Under the pieces are notes generated by a model that was not told the origin of the DNA, did no database searches, and was given only the letters and a program-made list of their open reading frames with translations. Source: Acidimicrobiia bacterium (GTDB taxonomy: Bacteria > Actinomycetota > Acidimicrobiia > Acidimicrobiales > Aldehydirespiratoraceae). Taken from it: a DNA stretch of 64,000 nt. This document shows, in pieces, positions 40,908 through 48,056 of this stretch. Where the stretch lies: positions 1 to 64,000 of the forward strand of contig JAJEEV010000007.1 of the NCBI GenBank assembly GCA_022820805.1, given 5' to 3'. Position numbers and translations under genes: made by a program. Every line of letters starts with the position of its first letter. Position 1 is the first letter of the stretch.

Positions 40908-41942
40908 TCAGTCGCCGTGGCGGTGGCGGTGGTGGAGGTCGGGTACGTGGGGGTGGCCGTGCACCGTTGGCCGGTGCTGGTGGACGTGGGTGTGGCGCCC
41001 CTCGACCTCCTCGTCGTGAGTGTGGTCGTGATGGTCGTCTTCGTGGCTGTGCTCGTGCTCGTGCTCCATGGCCTCGTGGGAGTGCTTGTGGTCGTGGGCG
41101 GACTCCAACGACACCCCTACGCCCGTGGCCGCGATAACCACCGCTATCAGCTGCGCGACAGTGACCGACTCGCTCAGCACCGACCAGGCGATGATCGCTC
41201 CGATGAACGGAGCGGCCGCGAATATCACCTGTCCCCGGGCCGCGCCCAGATCCCGGGCGCCCTTGACCCACAGCGTTATGGATGCTCCGTAGCCGGCTGC
41301 GCCGATGGCCAGCGCTGCGACGATCTCGCCGAGACTGACATCGGTGGCCCCCTCTGCGAAGGCGAGACCCAACCCGAAGTTGGCGAGGCCCGCCACGAAC
41401 CCCTTCAACAGCACCACCTGCTCGGGGCTGAGCTGGTCGATCTTGGCGGTCACGCCGTTGTCGACGCCCCAGGACAGGCACGCGGCCGCGATCAGGAGCG
41501 CACCCAGGCTCAACTGGAATCCAGGCTCCCAGGCAAGGACGACGCCCGCGACGGTGACCAGCCCGGCGCCGGCAAGGACCCGGCGGCCCAGGTGCTCACG
41601 GAAGATGGTGGCGGCCAGCAGGACGGTGGCCGCCAGCTCAAGGTTGAGGAGGATCGAGGCCGTGGCCGCGGGGGCGCGAGCCAGGCCCGCCACCAGGAAC
41701 GCAGGCCCGACAGCGCCGCCGGCCACGACCGCGACGAGTGCGGGCCGCCAGTCTCGTCGCAGCGCCACCGCCGTTGGAGGGTTCCGAATCACCGACGGCA
41801 GCACCGCTAGGCCCGCACCGACATAGAGCAGGCCGGCCAGCACCAGCGACGGCACGTTGCCGGCCAGCTCCGAGGCGGCCGGCGCCGACGCGCCGAACAG
41901 CACCGCCGCCAGCAGGCAGCGGACGATCCCGGCGCGGCTCAC
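40908..41942 (-). CDS. EamA/DMT-family transporter with a histidine-rich tail
   Basis: A 344-residue membrane protein with ten predicted helices in two EamA repeats (LFGASAPAASELAGNVPSLV at the start; the second repeat opens ALLIAAACLSWGVDNGVTAK). A tail of about 65 residues holds more than 20 His together with Asp and Glu (for example HEHEHSHEDDHHDHTHD). His-rich tails bind nickel or zinc in transporters and in HypB. In this cluster it could move or store nickel. It converges with the CooC gene at 40127. The start is GTG 41942, 18 bp from the family 3 repeat. Confidence 0.8.
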   Translation of the reverse strand: MSRAGIVRCLLAAVLFGASAPAASELAGNVPSLVLAGLLYVGAGLAVLPSVIRNPPTAVALRRDWRPALVAVVAGGAVGPAFLVAGLARAPAATASILLNLELAATVLLAATIFREHLGRRVLAGAGLVTVAGVVLAWEPGFQLSLGALLIAAACLSWGVDNGVTAKIDQLSPEQVVLLKGFVAGLANFGLGLAFAEGATDVSLGEIVAALAIGAAGYGASITLWVKGARDLGAARGQVIFAAAPFIGAIIAWSVLSESVTVAQLIAVVIAATGVGVSLESAHDHKHSHEAMEHEHEHSHEDDHHDHTHDEEVEGRHTHVHQHRPTVHGHPHVPDLHHRHRHGD

Positions 41943-41959
41943 AGGCCCTCCCTGGTGGA

Positions 41960-42048
41960 CTGTCCACTGACGTTCGTCGGGGTCGTGTCGGGAATCTCGG
42001 TGCGAATCTTGTGGGTATACGACACACGGCCCTCCCGAGTTCCGAGGG
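41960..42048 (-). repeat. Dispersed stem-loop repeat family 3, copy B
   Basis: Second copy of the element at 6687-6776. The stem is kept with a one-base bulge (GGAACTCGG against CCGAGATTCC), and the loop keeps GTATACCCACAAGATTCGCA. It fills the gap between hypE (stop 42052) and the His-tailed transporter gene (start 41942). It may be the transporter's promoter/leader. Confidence 0.75.
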
Positions 42049-42051
42049 ACA

Positions 42052-43143
42052 TCAGCAGATCCGGGGCAGCGGATCGCCGACCAGCATGTCGACGATCCTC
42101 GTTCCTCCGAAGCCGGTGCGCACCAGCACCAGGCCCGGGTGCTCGGTGGTCACGGCGCCCACCACGCAGGCCTCGGCGCCGGCCTCGCAGCTCCGCATGG
42201 CCTGCACCGCGGCCTCGGCGTCCTCGGCGGGAACCACCGCCAGCATCTTGCCCTCGTTGGCGATGTACAGGGGGTCGAGCCCCAGCAGCTCGCAGGCTCC
42301 CGCCACCGCGCCCCGCACCGGCAGCGCGCTCTCGTCGAGTTCCACGCCTAGCCCGCAGGCCGAAGCCAGTTCGTTGCAGGCCGACGCCACCCCTCCCCGG
42401 GTCGGGTCCCGCAGCCAGCGGGTGGCCGGCACCGCATCCAGCAGGGCCGTCACCAGCTCGTGCAGCGGCGCGGTGTCCGACGCCACGTCGGCGGCCAGGG
42501 CCAGGTCGCCGCGGGCCACCATCACCGCCACCCCGTGATCACCGATCATGCCCGACAGGACCAGCGCGTCGGTGGGCCGCACAGCCGCCGCATCGAGGGC
42601 CGAGCCCTCCCTCACGAAGCCGATCCCGGTGGTGGTGATGTAGCAGCCGTCGGCCGCGCCCCGCTCGACCACCTTGGTGTCGCCGGTGACGATGTCGACG
42701 CCGGCTGCCGCGGCGGCCCGGGCCACGTCGTCCACGATGGTTCGCAGCTCCTCCACCTCCAGCCCCTCCTCGAGCACCAGCGACACGGTCAGCGCTTCGG
42801 GCTCGGCTCCCACGGCGGCCAGGTCGTTGATGGTGCCGTTGACGGCCAGATCACCGATGGAGCCGCCGTTGAAGCGCCGCGGCGTCACCACGAAGGCATC
42901 GGTTGTGACGGCCAGACGCCGGCCGTCACCGGCCTCGAGCACGGCACCGTCGTCGAGAGCGTCGAGCACCGGGTTGGAGAACGCCGGGCGGATGACGGCC
43001 TCGATCAGCGACTGGCTGGCCCTGCCGCCGGCCCCGTGGGCCATGGTGATGGTCTCGTCGGTGAGCCGGGGAGCCCGCCGCCGCCAAGACTCGACCCGGG
43101 CCAGCACCGCCTGGCGGGCCTCAAAGTCGTCCTCAGGCGCCAT
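42052..43143 (-). CDS. hypE: Hydrogenase maturation protein HypE
   Basis: Dehydrates the carbamoyl group received from HypF to a thiocyanate on its C-terminal Cys, then passes cyanide to iron on HypCD. The 363-residue product has the PurM-like start MAHGAGGRASQSLI, the ATP-site segment VTTDAFVVTPRRFNGGSIGD, and ends PLPRIC with the essential terminal Cys. The ATG overlaps the hypD stop (ATGA at 43143). It is the last gene of the minus-strand operon that begins at 47957. Confidence 0.95.
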   Translation of the reverse strand: MAPEDDFEARQAVLARVESWRRRAPRLTDETITMAHGAGGRASQSLIEAVIRPAFSNPVLDALDDGAVLEAGDGRRLAVTTDAFVVTPRRFNGGSIGDLAVNGTINDLAAVGAEPEALTVSLVLEEGLEVEELRTIVDDVARAAAAAGVDIVTGDTKVVERGAADGCYITTTGIGFVREGSALDAAAVRPTDALVLSGMIGDHGVAVMVARGDLALAADVASDTAPLHELVTALLDAVPATRWLRDPTRGGVASACNELASACGLGVELDESALPVRGAVAGACELLGLDPLYIANEGKMLAVVPAEDAEAAVQAMRSCEAGAEACVVGAVTTEHPGLVLVRTGFGGTRIVDMLVGDPLPRIC

Positions 43144-44270
43144 CAAGTCGCGTGGACCGGGATGCGCGACCGGCTCGAGTACCGCCCGTAGTTGTAGTAG
43201 GCCGCGCAGGCGCCCTCCGAGGAGACCATGCAGGTGCCGATCGGCGTCTCCGGCGTGCAGGCCGTGCCGAAGACCTTGCACTCCCACGGCCGCAGCGCTC
43301 CCTTGAGGACCTCCCCGCACTGGCAGGCCTTGGGGTCGGCTACCCGCACACCGGGAACCTCGTAGCGCAGCTCGGCGTCCCACGCAGCGAACTCCGGCGC
43401 GATGGCCAGGGCGCTCTGGGCGATGAACCCCAGGCCCCGCCACTCGAAGTGGGGCCTCACCACGAAGGTCTCCCGAAGCAGCGCCAGCGCCCGGGCGTTG
43501 CCGTCGCCGGATACGACCCGCTTGTACTGGTTCTCCACCTCGCAGCGCCCCTCGGACAGCTGGCGCAGCAGCATCAGGACCGACTGCAGGATGTCGACCG
43601 GCTCGAAGCCGGCCGTGACCAGGGGCCGGCCGTACTGCTCGGGCACGAACCGGTACGGGCTGGTGCCGATGACCGTCGAGACGTGCCCGGGTCCCAGGAA
43701 GCCGTCGAGGTCGAGCCCGGGCGAGTCGAGGATGGCCTTGAGCGGCGGGACGATGGTGACGTGATTGCAGAACACGCTGAAGTTGTCGACCCTGCGCTCG
43801 CGAGCCTGAAGGAGAGTGACCGCGGTAGACGGCGCGGTGGTCTCGAACCCGACCGCGAGGAACACGACCTGGCGATCCGGCTCCCGCTCCGCGAGGGCCA
43901 GCGCGTCCAGGGGCGAGTACACGATGCGGATGTCCGCGCCGCGGGCCTTGGCCTCCAGCAGTGTGGACTCACCCCCCGGCACCCGCAGCATGTCCCCGAA
44001 GCAGCACATAGTCACCCCGTCGGCGCAGGCGACCGCGATGGCGTCGTCGACCCGGCCCATCGGGATGACGCACACCGGGCACCCCGGACCGTGGATGAGC
44101 TCGATGCTGTCTGGCAGCAGGGCCTCGATGCCGTGCCGGTAGATCGCGTGGGTGTGGCCCCCGCAGACCTCCATGAACTTGCGCCGCGGCTGGTCGCCGG
44201 CCGCACCGGAGATGTCGGCCAGCAGACGCCGGGCCGCTTCGGGGTCGCGGAACTCGTCGACGTATCTCAC
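43143..44270 (-). CDS. hypD: Hydrogenase maturation protein HypD
   Basis: The iron-sulfur protein on which, with HypC, the Fe(CN)2CO group is built. It has 375 residues. Conserved motifs are EVCGGHTH, HGPGCPVCVIPMG, GFETTAPSTA, FCNHVTIVPP and CQCGEVLKGALRPWEC with Cys ligands of the [4Fe-4S] cluster. The GTG at 44270 overlaps the stop of the SIS-domain gene (GTGA). The operon order here is hypC, SIS, hypD, hypE. Confidence 0.95.
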   Translation of the reverse strand: MRYVDEFRDPEAARRLLADISGAAGDQPRRKFMEVCGGHTHAIYRHGIEALLPDSIELIHGPGCPVCVIPMGRVDDAIAVACADGVTMCCFGDMLRVPGGESTLLEAKARGADIRIVYSPLDALALAEREPDRQVVFLAVGFETTAPSTAVTLLQARERRVDNFSVFCNHVTIVPPLKAILDSPGLDLDGFLGPGHVSTVIGTSPYRFVPEQYGRPLVTAGFEPVDILQSVLMLLRQLSEGRCEVENQYKRVVSGDGNARALALLRETFVVRPHFEWRGLGFIAQSALAIAPEFAAWDAELRYEVPGVRVADPKACQCGEVLKGALRPWECKVFGTACTPETPIGTCMVSSEGACAAYYNYGRYSSRSRIPVHAT

Positions 44271-45316
44271 CGGGTGCCCTCCGTCGCCCGATCGGTGGCC
44301 GCGAGCGGACCGGCGACCCGCTCGCAGAGCGCGCTCATCAGCGCCGCCTGGGCCTCCTGGATCCGGTGCACCGACATCGACTGTACGACGAGGCTGTGAT
44401 GCACGCTCGCGTGGCCCGCGAACGACCCGCCCCCGTAACCGCTGAGCCCGACGGTCGTCATGCCCGTTCCCGCCGCCCGGTCGAACGCGGTGAGCAGGTT
44501 CCGGGAGGCGCCGCTGGTGCTGCAACCCACCAGCACGTCGCCGGGCTGACCGAAGGCGTCGAGCTGACGGGAGAAGATCCGCTCGGCGCCGAGATCGTTG
44601 GCCAGCGCAGTGGCCACCGCATAGTCGGTCGAGAGCGACTCGGCCGCAATGCCGCTGCGGCGCAGAAGCCGGGCCAGGCGGGCGGCGTCGGTGGCGCTGC
44701 CGCCGTTTCCCATGGTCAGCACACGGCCGCCGGAATGAGCCGCCCGGCCTATGGCCGTGGCGACGTGCTCGAGCGCGCCGCGGTTGGACTCCAGCGACTG
44801 CTGGGCCAGCCCGTCGGACTCGTCCCGCTTGGCCTCCGCCGACGCCCCGAGCGCCTCGCGCAGCGAGACCTCGTCGTCCTCGGACGCGTCCAGGAACGGG
44901 TACAGGAACCCTGTCGAGTCCCCTCCGGCGGCGCCGGCGTTGCCGACCAGGCCGGGATGCTCGAGCGCGACCTGGACCAGCTCCCACAGCAGGTGGTAGC
45001 TCAACACGACGGCCGCGTCGGGCTGGTCGGCTGCAATGAACAGGTCCGCGTCCAGCACGGCACCCTCGGCGGCACCGGCCTCGCCGATGACCAGCCTGGC
45101 ATCGGTCGAGGCGGCCGCTTCACCGGGATCAGCGACGACCGCAGCCAACGGCCGGGTGCCGGCCACGACCGGGTGGACGAACTCCACCGCGACATGGTGT
45201 GCGTGGTCCGGTGCATCGGGCGCCCACACGCGCAGTCGCCTCCCGGCGGTGAAGGCGCGGGCCAGCCACATCGCGGCCTCCACCGGGTCGCGGCCACAGT
45301 CGATGGACGCGATCAT
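44267..45316 (-). CDS. SIS-domain protein in the hyp operon
   Basis: A 349-residue protein of two parts. The C-terminal 200 residues are a GmhA-like SIS domain (VLTMGNGGSATDAARLARLL, LVGCSTSGASRNLL, TVGLSGYGGG), the fold of sugar-phosphate isomerases. The N-terminal 145 residues (MIASIDCGRDPVEAAMWLAR, then LDADLFIAADQPDAAVVLSYHLLWELVQ) look like a second, degenerate SIS-like domain or a partner of it. It lies between hypC and hypD with overlaps at both ends, so a link to hydrogenase assembly is likely. SIS genes also occur in other actinobacterial uptake-hydrogenase clusters. The reaction is unknown. Confidence 0.75.
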   Translation of the reverse strand: MIASIDCGRDPVEAAMWLARAFTAGRRLRVWAPDAPDHAHHVAVEFVHPVVAGTRPLAAVVADPGEAAASTDARLVIGEAGAAEGAVLDADLFIAADQPDAAVVLSYHLLWELVQVALEHPGLVGNAGAAGGDSTGFLYPFLDASEDDEVSLREALGASAEAKRDESDGLAQQSLESNRGALEHVATAIGRAAHSGGRVLTMGNGGSATDAARLARLLRRSGIAAESLSTDYAVATALANDLGAERIFSRQLDAFGQPGDVLVGCSTSGASRNLLTAFDRAAGTGMTTVGLSGYGGGSFAGHASVHHSLVVQSMSVHRIQEAQAALMSALCERVAGPLAATDRATEGTR

Positions 45317-45582
45317 GGCAGGTCGCTGCTGAAGGCCTCGAACTCCTCGTCGTACACCGAGCCCAGCTCGCGCATGAACGCCAGCGTCTCGGCCGCCTCG
45401 GCCGCGTCGATCCTCGACATCGCGAACCCGACGTGCAGCAGCACCCAGTCGCCGACGGCCAGCGGCTCGTCGTCGACCATGATCGTGTTGACCTCCCGTT
45501 GCGCGCCCTCCACGTCCACGATGGCCGTGTGCTCGCCCGACGGCCGCAACTCCACCACCTGAGCAGGAATGCCCACGCACAT
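45313..45582 (-). CDS. hypC: Hydrogenase maturation chaperone HypC
   Basis: An 89-residue chaperone that carries the iron-ligand unit with HypD and delivers it to the large subunit. It begins MCVGIPAQVVEL; the Cys after the initiator Met is the functional residue and must be exposed by Met removal. VDVEGAQREVNTIMV and VGDWVLLHVGFAMSRID complete the OB-fold. The start overlaps the preceding ATPase stop and the stop overlaps the SIS start, so the operon is tightly coupled. Confidence 0.95.
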   Translation of the reverse strand: MCVGIPAQVVELRPSGEHTAIVDVEGAQREVNTIMVDDEPLAVGDWVLLHVGFAMSRIDAAEAAETLAFMRELGSVYDEEFEAFSSDLP

Positions 45583-46427
45583 CAGACGCCGGCCTCCGCT
45601 CGGGTGACGCCTGATCCGGACGGGGCCCCGGCAGCCTGGCGCCCGCCGTTGAATGGGCGCGCCGGGGCATCGGCCGGCACCACGGGGACAAGACTCCCGA
45701 ACAGGGCGCCCACGGCGGCGACGAGACCGTCGTCGGGACGGTGGTCGAGCAGGGGCGCCGAAGCGGCGTCGGCGTCCATGACGGCCTCGGACCACGGGAG
45801 CACGCCGACCAGGTCGAGCCCGTGCCGGGCGCAGAACTCCTCGATGGCATCGGCGTCCGAGGACTGCCGGCACTTGTTGGCCACCACCGCCACCCGCCCG
45901 ATGGAGGTCTCCGCCGCCAGCGAAGCCTGAAGGCGGGCCGCCTCCAGCGACCGGTAGTAGGGCTCGACGACCAGCAGCAGCAGGTCTGCGTGCCTGGCCG
46001 TCCCCCGGCTCAGGTGCTCCGGGGACGCTTCGAGGTCGAGCACCGTGACCGTGCTCTCGGCCTCGGCCAGGTCAGCCAGCAGCGCGCTCACCGTGGCGTG
46101 GGCGGAGCACATGCAGCCCTCGTCGGCGTGCTGGGGCATCCCCATCCGCACCAGACTCACCCCGTCGGGCGCTCTCGCGGCATGGTCCCGGAGGACCTCG
46201 TCGACCGGAACGGCCAGGCGCGGGCCCTCGAAGCGGCGCGACACCAGCGACGGCGGCAGCGACCGCGGCACCGCGGCGGCATCGACCCCGATGGCTGCGT
46301 GCAGGTTGGGGTTGGTGTCGCCGTCCACGGCCACCACCCTCACCCCCGACCGGGCCATCAACCGGGCCCCGGTCGCACAGATCGTGGTCTTGCCCGCGCC
46401 GCCCTTGCCCGCGACCGCGATCCTCAT
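45582..46427 (-). CDS. CooC-type ATPase with CxC pair
   Basis: A 281-residue member of the CooC/MinD family: Walker A GKGGAGKTTICATGA, AVDGDTNPNLHAAIG, the pair Cys105-Met-Cys107 in DEGCMCSAHATV, VLDLEASPEHLSRG, and VAVVANKCRQ. It has an extra Pro/Gly-rich tail of about 35 residues. The overlap with hypC downstream and with the PadR gene upstream ties it to hydrogenase maturation. Its Cys pair aligns with Sec104/Sec106 of the ATPase at 30011. Nickel insertion into the large subunit is the favoured role, by analogy with CooC. Confidence 0.85.
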   Translation of the reverse strand: MRIAVAGKGGAGKTTICATGARLMARSGVRVVAVDGDTNPNLHAAIGVDAAAVPRSLPPSLVSRRFEGPRLAVPVDEVLRDHAARAPDGVSLVRMGMPQHADEGCMCSAHATVSALLADLAEAESTVTVLDLEASPEHLSRGTARHADLLLLVVEPYYRSLEAARLQASLAAETSIGRVAVVANKCRQSSDADAIEEFCARHGLDLVGVLPWSEAVMDADAASAPLLDHRPDDGLVAAVGALFGSLVPVVPADAPARPFNGGRQAAGAPSGSGVTRAEAGV

Positions 46428-46777
46428 GGGCGGGAGCCGTCTAGCGCCTCGAAGTACTCCAGAGCAGAGATGAGACCGTCGCGCACCTGGGCCAGTTCCT
46501 CAGCCGCAGCCGCGGCGGAGGCCCGCCCGGCGTCGGTGAGCGCGTAGAGGCGCCGATCCGGCCCCGAGACGGAGGGCACCCACTGCGACGTGACCAGTTC
46601 TTGCTGCTGCATGGTCTTCAGGGCCCGGTAGACGGCGGCGAGATCGACCGAGAGTCCCAGGGATCGAGCCGTCTCGTACAGCTCGTAGCCGTAGGACGTG
46701 CCGTGCCGCTCCACGCTGAGCAGCAGGAACCCGGGCAGGAACCGCCGCGGGAGCCCCTCGCCGTGCTCAGCCGGCAT
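46424..46777 (-). CDS. PadR-family transcriptional regulator
   Basis: A 117-residue winged-helix regulator of the PadR type. The recognition region is FLLLSVERHGTSYGYELYETA, then AVYRALKTMQQQELV and a wing SVSGPDRRLYALTDAGR, followed by a dimerisation helix. PadR proteins are usually repressors released by a ligand. It lies inside the hyp operon and overlaps genes on both sides, so it is probably the local regulator and a candidate for binding the three 21-bp palindromes. The effector (metal, redox state or H2) is unknown. Confidence 0.82.
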   Translation of the reverse strand: MPAEHGEGLPRRFLPGFLLLSVERHGTSYGYELYETARSLGLSVDLAAVYRALKTMQQQELVTSQWVPSVSGPDRRLYALTDAGRASAAAAAEELAQVRDGLISALEYFEALDGSRP

Positions 46778-47165
46778 GGTCGTGGTCGTGGCCCAGGCGC
46801 TGCGCGATGCAGGCCTCGGCCTCGTCGACGGAGGCGTGGCACCAGCAGTCGTCGCTGCACTCGCCGTGGGTGGGCTTGGTCAGGTCGGCGAAGGCCTCCT
46901 GGAACTCCCTGGCGCCCCGTTCGAGGCCGAACTCCGACAGCGCGAACCAGTCGCCGTCGCGTACCAGGTAGCCCTCCTCCACCAGGCGGTCGAGGTAGGT
47001 CATCCCGATGGCGGCGTCCACGCCCAGGAAGCGTTCGATGAGGCCGGGGTCGACCACGTCGCCGAACCCCTCGCCCCTCAGCCAGTACATGACCTGGAGG
47101 ATCTCGCTGCGCCAGTAGAGGGCAGCCAGCGAGTCGGACTTGGGTGACGCCGCCGACGCGGTCAC
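46767..47165 (-). CDS. Winged-helix-like protein with a Cys/His-rich tail
   Basis: A 132-residue protein. The first 85 residues look like a winged helix (ALYWRSEILQVMYWLRGEG, MTYLDRLVEEGYLVRDGDW, FALSEFGLERG). The tail has ECSDDCWCH, a further Cys, and ends GHDHDHAG, giving four Cys and several His that could bind Ni, Zn, Fe or an iron-sulfur cluster. It could be a metal-sensing regulator or a maturation factor. It starts at GTG 47165 overlapping the preceding stop and ends inside the PadR start. I do not recognise a named family. Confidence 0.6.
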   Translation of the reverse strand: MTASAASPKSDSLAALYWRSEILQVMYWLRGEGFGDVVDPGLIERFLGVDAAIGMTYLDRLVEEGYLVRDGDWFALSEFGLERGAREFQEAFADLTKPTHGECSDDCWCHASVDEAEACIAQRLGHDHDHAG

Positions 47166-47425
47166 GACCCGGCGCCGAGGCGCTCAGCCTTGGCAGCTAC
47201 ACCGTCGAGCGCGCCGGCGATGACGGTGAGCTGCTCGTTGACCCGGGTGACCGACGGGCCGACGGAGGCGCACTGCGTCTCGATGGCCCGCACCCCGAAG
47301 GTGACCTTGCCCAGGGACTGGGAGATCCGTCTCAGCGACCGGGAGATGGCGATCAGGTAGACCGCCAGCGCCCCGACGAAGACCACGATCTCGACCACGG
47401 TCAGCACGATGAGGAGGTTCCGCAT
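47162..47425 (-). CDS. Small membrane-anchored helical protein, set 2
   Basis: An 87-residue protein with an N-terminal membrane helix (LIVLTVVEIVVFVGALAVYL) and a helical tail. SLGKVTFGVRAIETQCASVG matches the protein at 29382 (SLGKITFGVRSIAHRTEPLG), showing a duplicated gene set. It overlaps its neighbours by 4 nt on each side. It is likely membrane-linked, perhaps holding or spacing the hydrogenase complex at the membrane. The function is not known. Confidence 0.65.
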   Translation of the reverse strand: MRNLLIVLTVVEIVVFVGALAVYLIAISRSLRRISQSLGKVTFGVRAIETQCASVGPSVTRVNEQLTVIAGALDGVAAKAERLGAGS

Positions 47426-47700
47426 CAGTCGTCACCGCCTGCCTGGGCCAGGGCCTCGTCGAGGAAGGCGTCGTGCTTGAGGGCCTCCTCGGTGAAGACG
47501 TCCAGCCGGACGGTGGTCTGGTGCAGCATCCATGTGGTGGCGGTGTTGCGGGCCACCTGCTTGCCGGTCTCCCATATGGCGGCCGAGCCCGCCTCGATGC
47601 GGCGCACCTTGCGGTAGAAGATCTGCAGTAGCAGCACCGCCACCAGACAGACCACCAGACCCAGCGCCAGGGTCAGCCACCAGAGCGCGTTGGTGCTCAT
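47425..47700 (-). CDS. Small membrane-anchored helical protein, set 2
   Basis: A 91-residue protein: a membrane helix (LWWLTLALGLVVCLVAVLLL) followed by a charged helical tail (YRKVRRIEAGSAAIWETGKQ and TVRLDVFTEEALKHDAFLDE). It is encoded second in the operon, 2 bp after the first gene. The predicted arrangement is one membrane pass and a cytoplasmic coiled coil. There is no recognised family. Confidence 0.62.
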   Translation of the reverse strand: MSTNALWWLTLALGLVVCLVAVLLLQIFYRKVRRIEAGSAAIWETGKQVARNTATTWMLHQTTVRLDVFTEEALKHDAFLDEALAQAGGDD

Positions 47701-47702
47701 CG

Positions 47703-47957
47703 TCAGCCCCCGTCCTTCGAAGCGAGATGCTCCCGCACCGCGCCCGCCCCCGCGGTGATCCGCTCGATCGCCGAGTTGACGTCGTTGACCGCCCATAGCG
47801 GTGCCGTGTTCTCGCGGGACTCCTGGAGCGCGGCCAGGATCGCCTCAGCCTTCACCGCGGCCCGATGAGCGCCGCGGATCATGAGCAGCAGCAGCACCAC
47901 GACGGCCAGGATCAGAACGCCCCCGATCAAGTAGCCGATGATCCATCCTGTCGACAT
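47703..47957 (-). CDS. Small membrane-anchored helical protein, set 2
   Basis: An 84-residue protein with a membrane helix (IIGYLIGGVLILAVVVLLLL) and a helical tail (AHRAAVKAEAILAALQESRE). It is the first gene of the minus-strand hyp operon and starts 28 bp from operator B, divergently from the hydrogenase small subunit. Being first, with two similar genes after it, suggests these anchors are needed in amounts matching the enzyme. Confidence 0.62.
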   Translation of the reverse strand: MSTGWIIGYLIGGVLILAVVVLLLLMIRGAHRAAVKAEAILAALQESRENTAPLWAVNDVNSAIERITAGAGAVREHLASKDGG

Positions 47958-47984
47958 GGGCGCCAGCTTAACCCACGGTCCCCG

Positions 47985-48005
47985 CTAGGTGCGATTCGCA
48001 CTTAG
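47985..48005. promoter_or_regulatory. Predicted operator B of the hydrogenase regulon
   Basis: A 21-bp near-perfect palindrome, with half-sites CTAGGTGCGA and TCGCACTTAG around one central T. It is the best of the three related sites (29950, 37783). It lies between the divergent hyp operon (start 47957) and the hydrogenase subunit operon (start 48057), so it can control both. Confidence 0.7.
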
Positions 48006-48056
48006 TGTTAACATCGATCCCGTCGGCAGCGCCCTCGACCGCAGGAGGCTTCGCTC

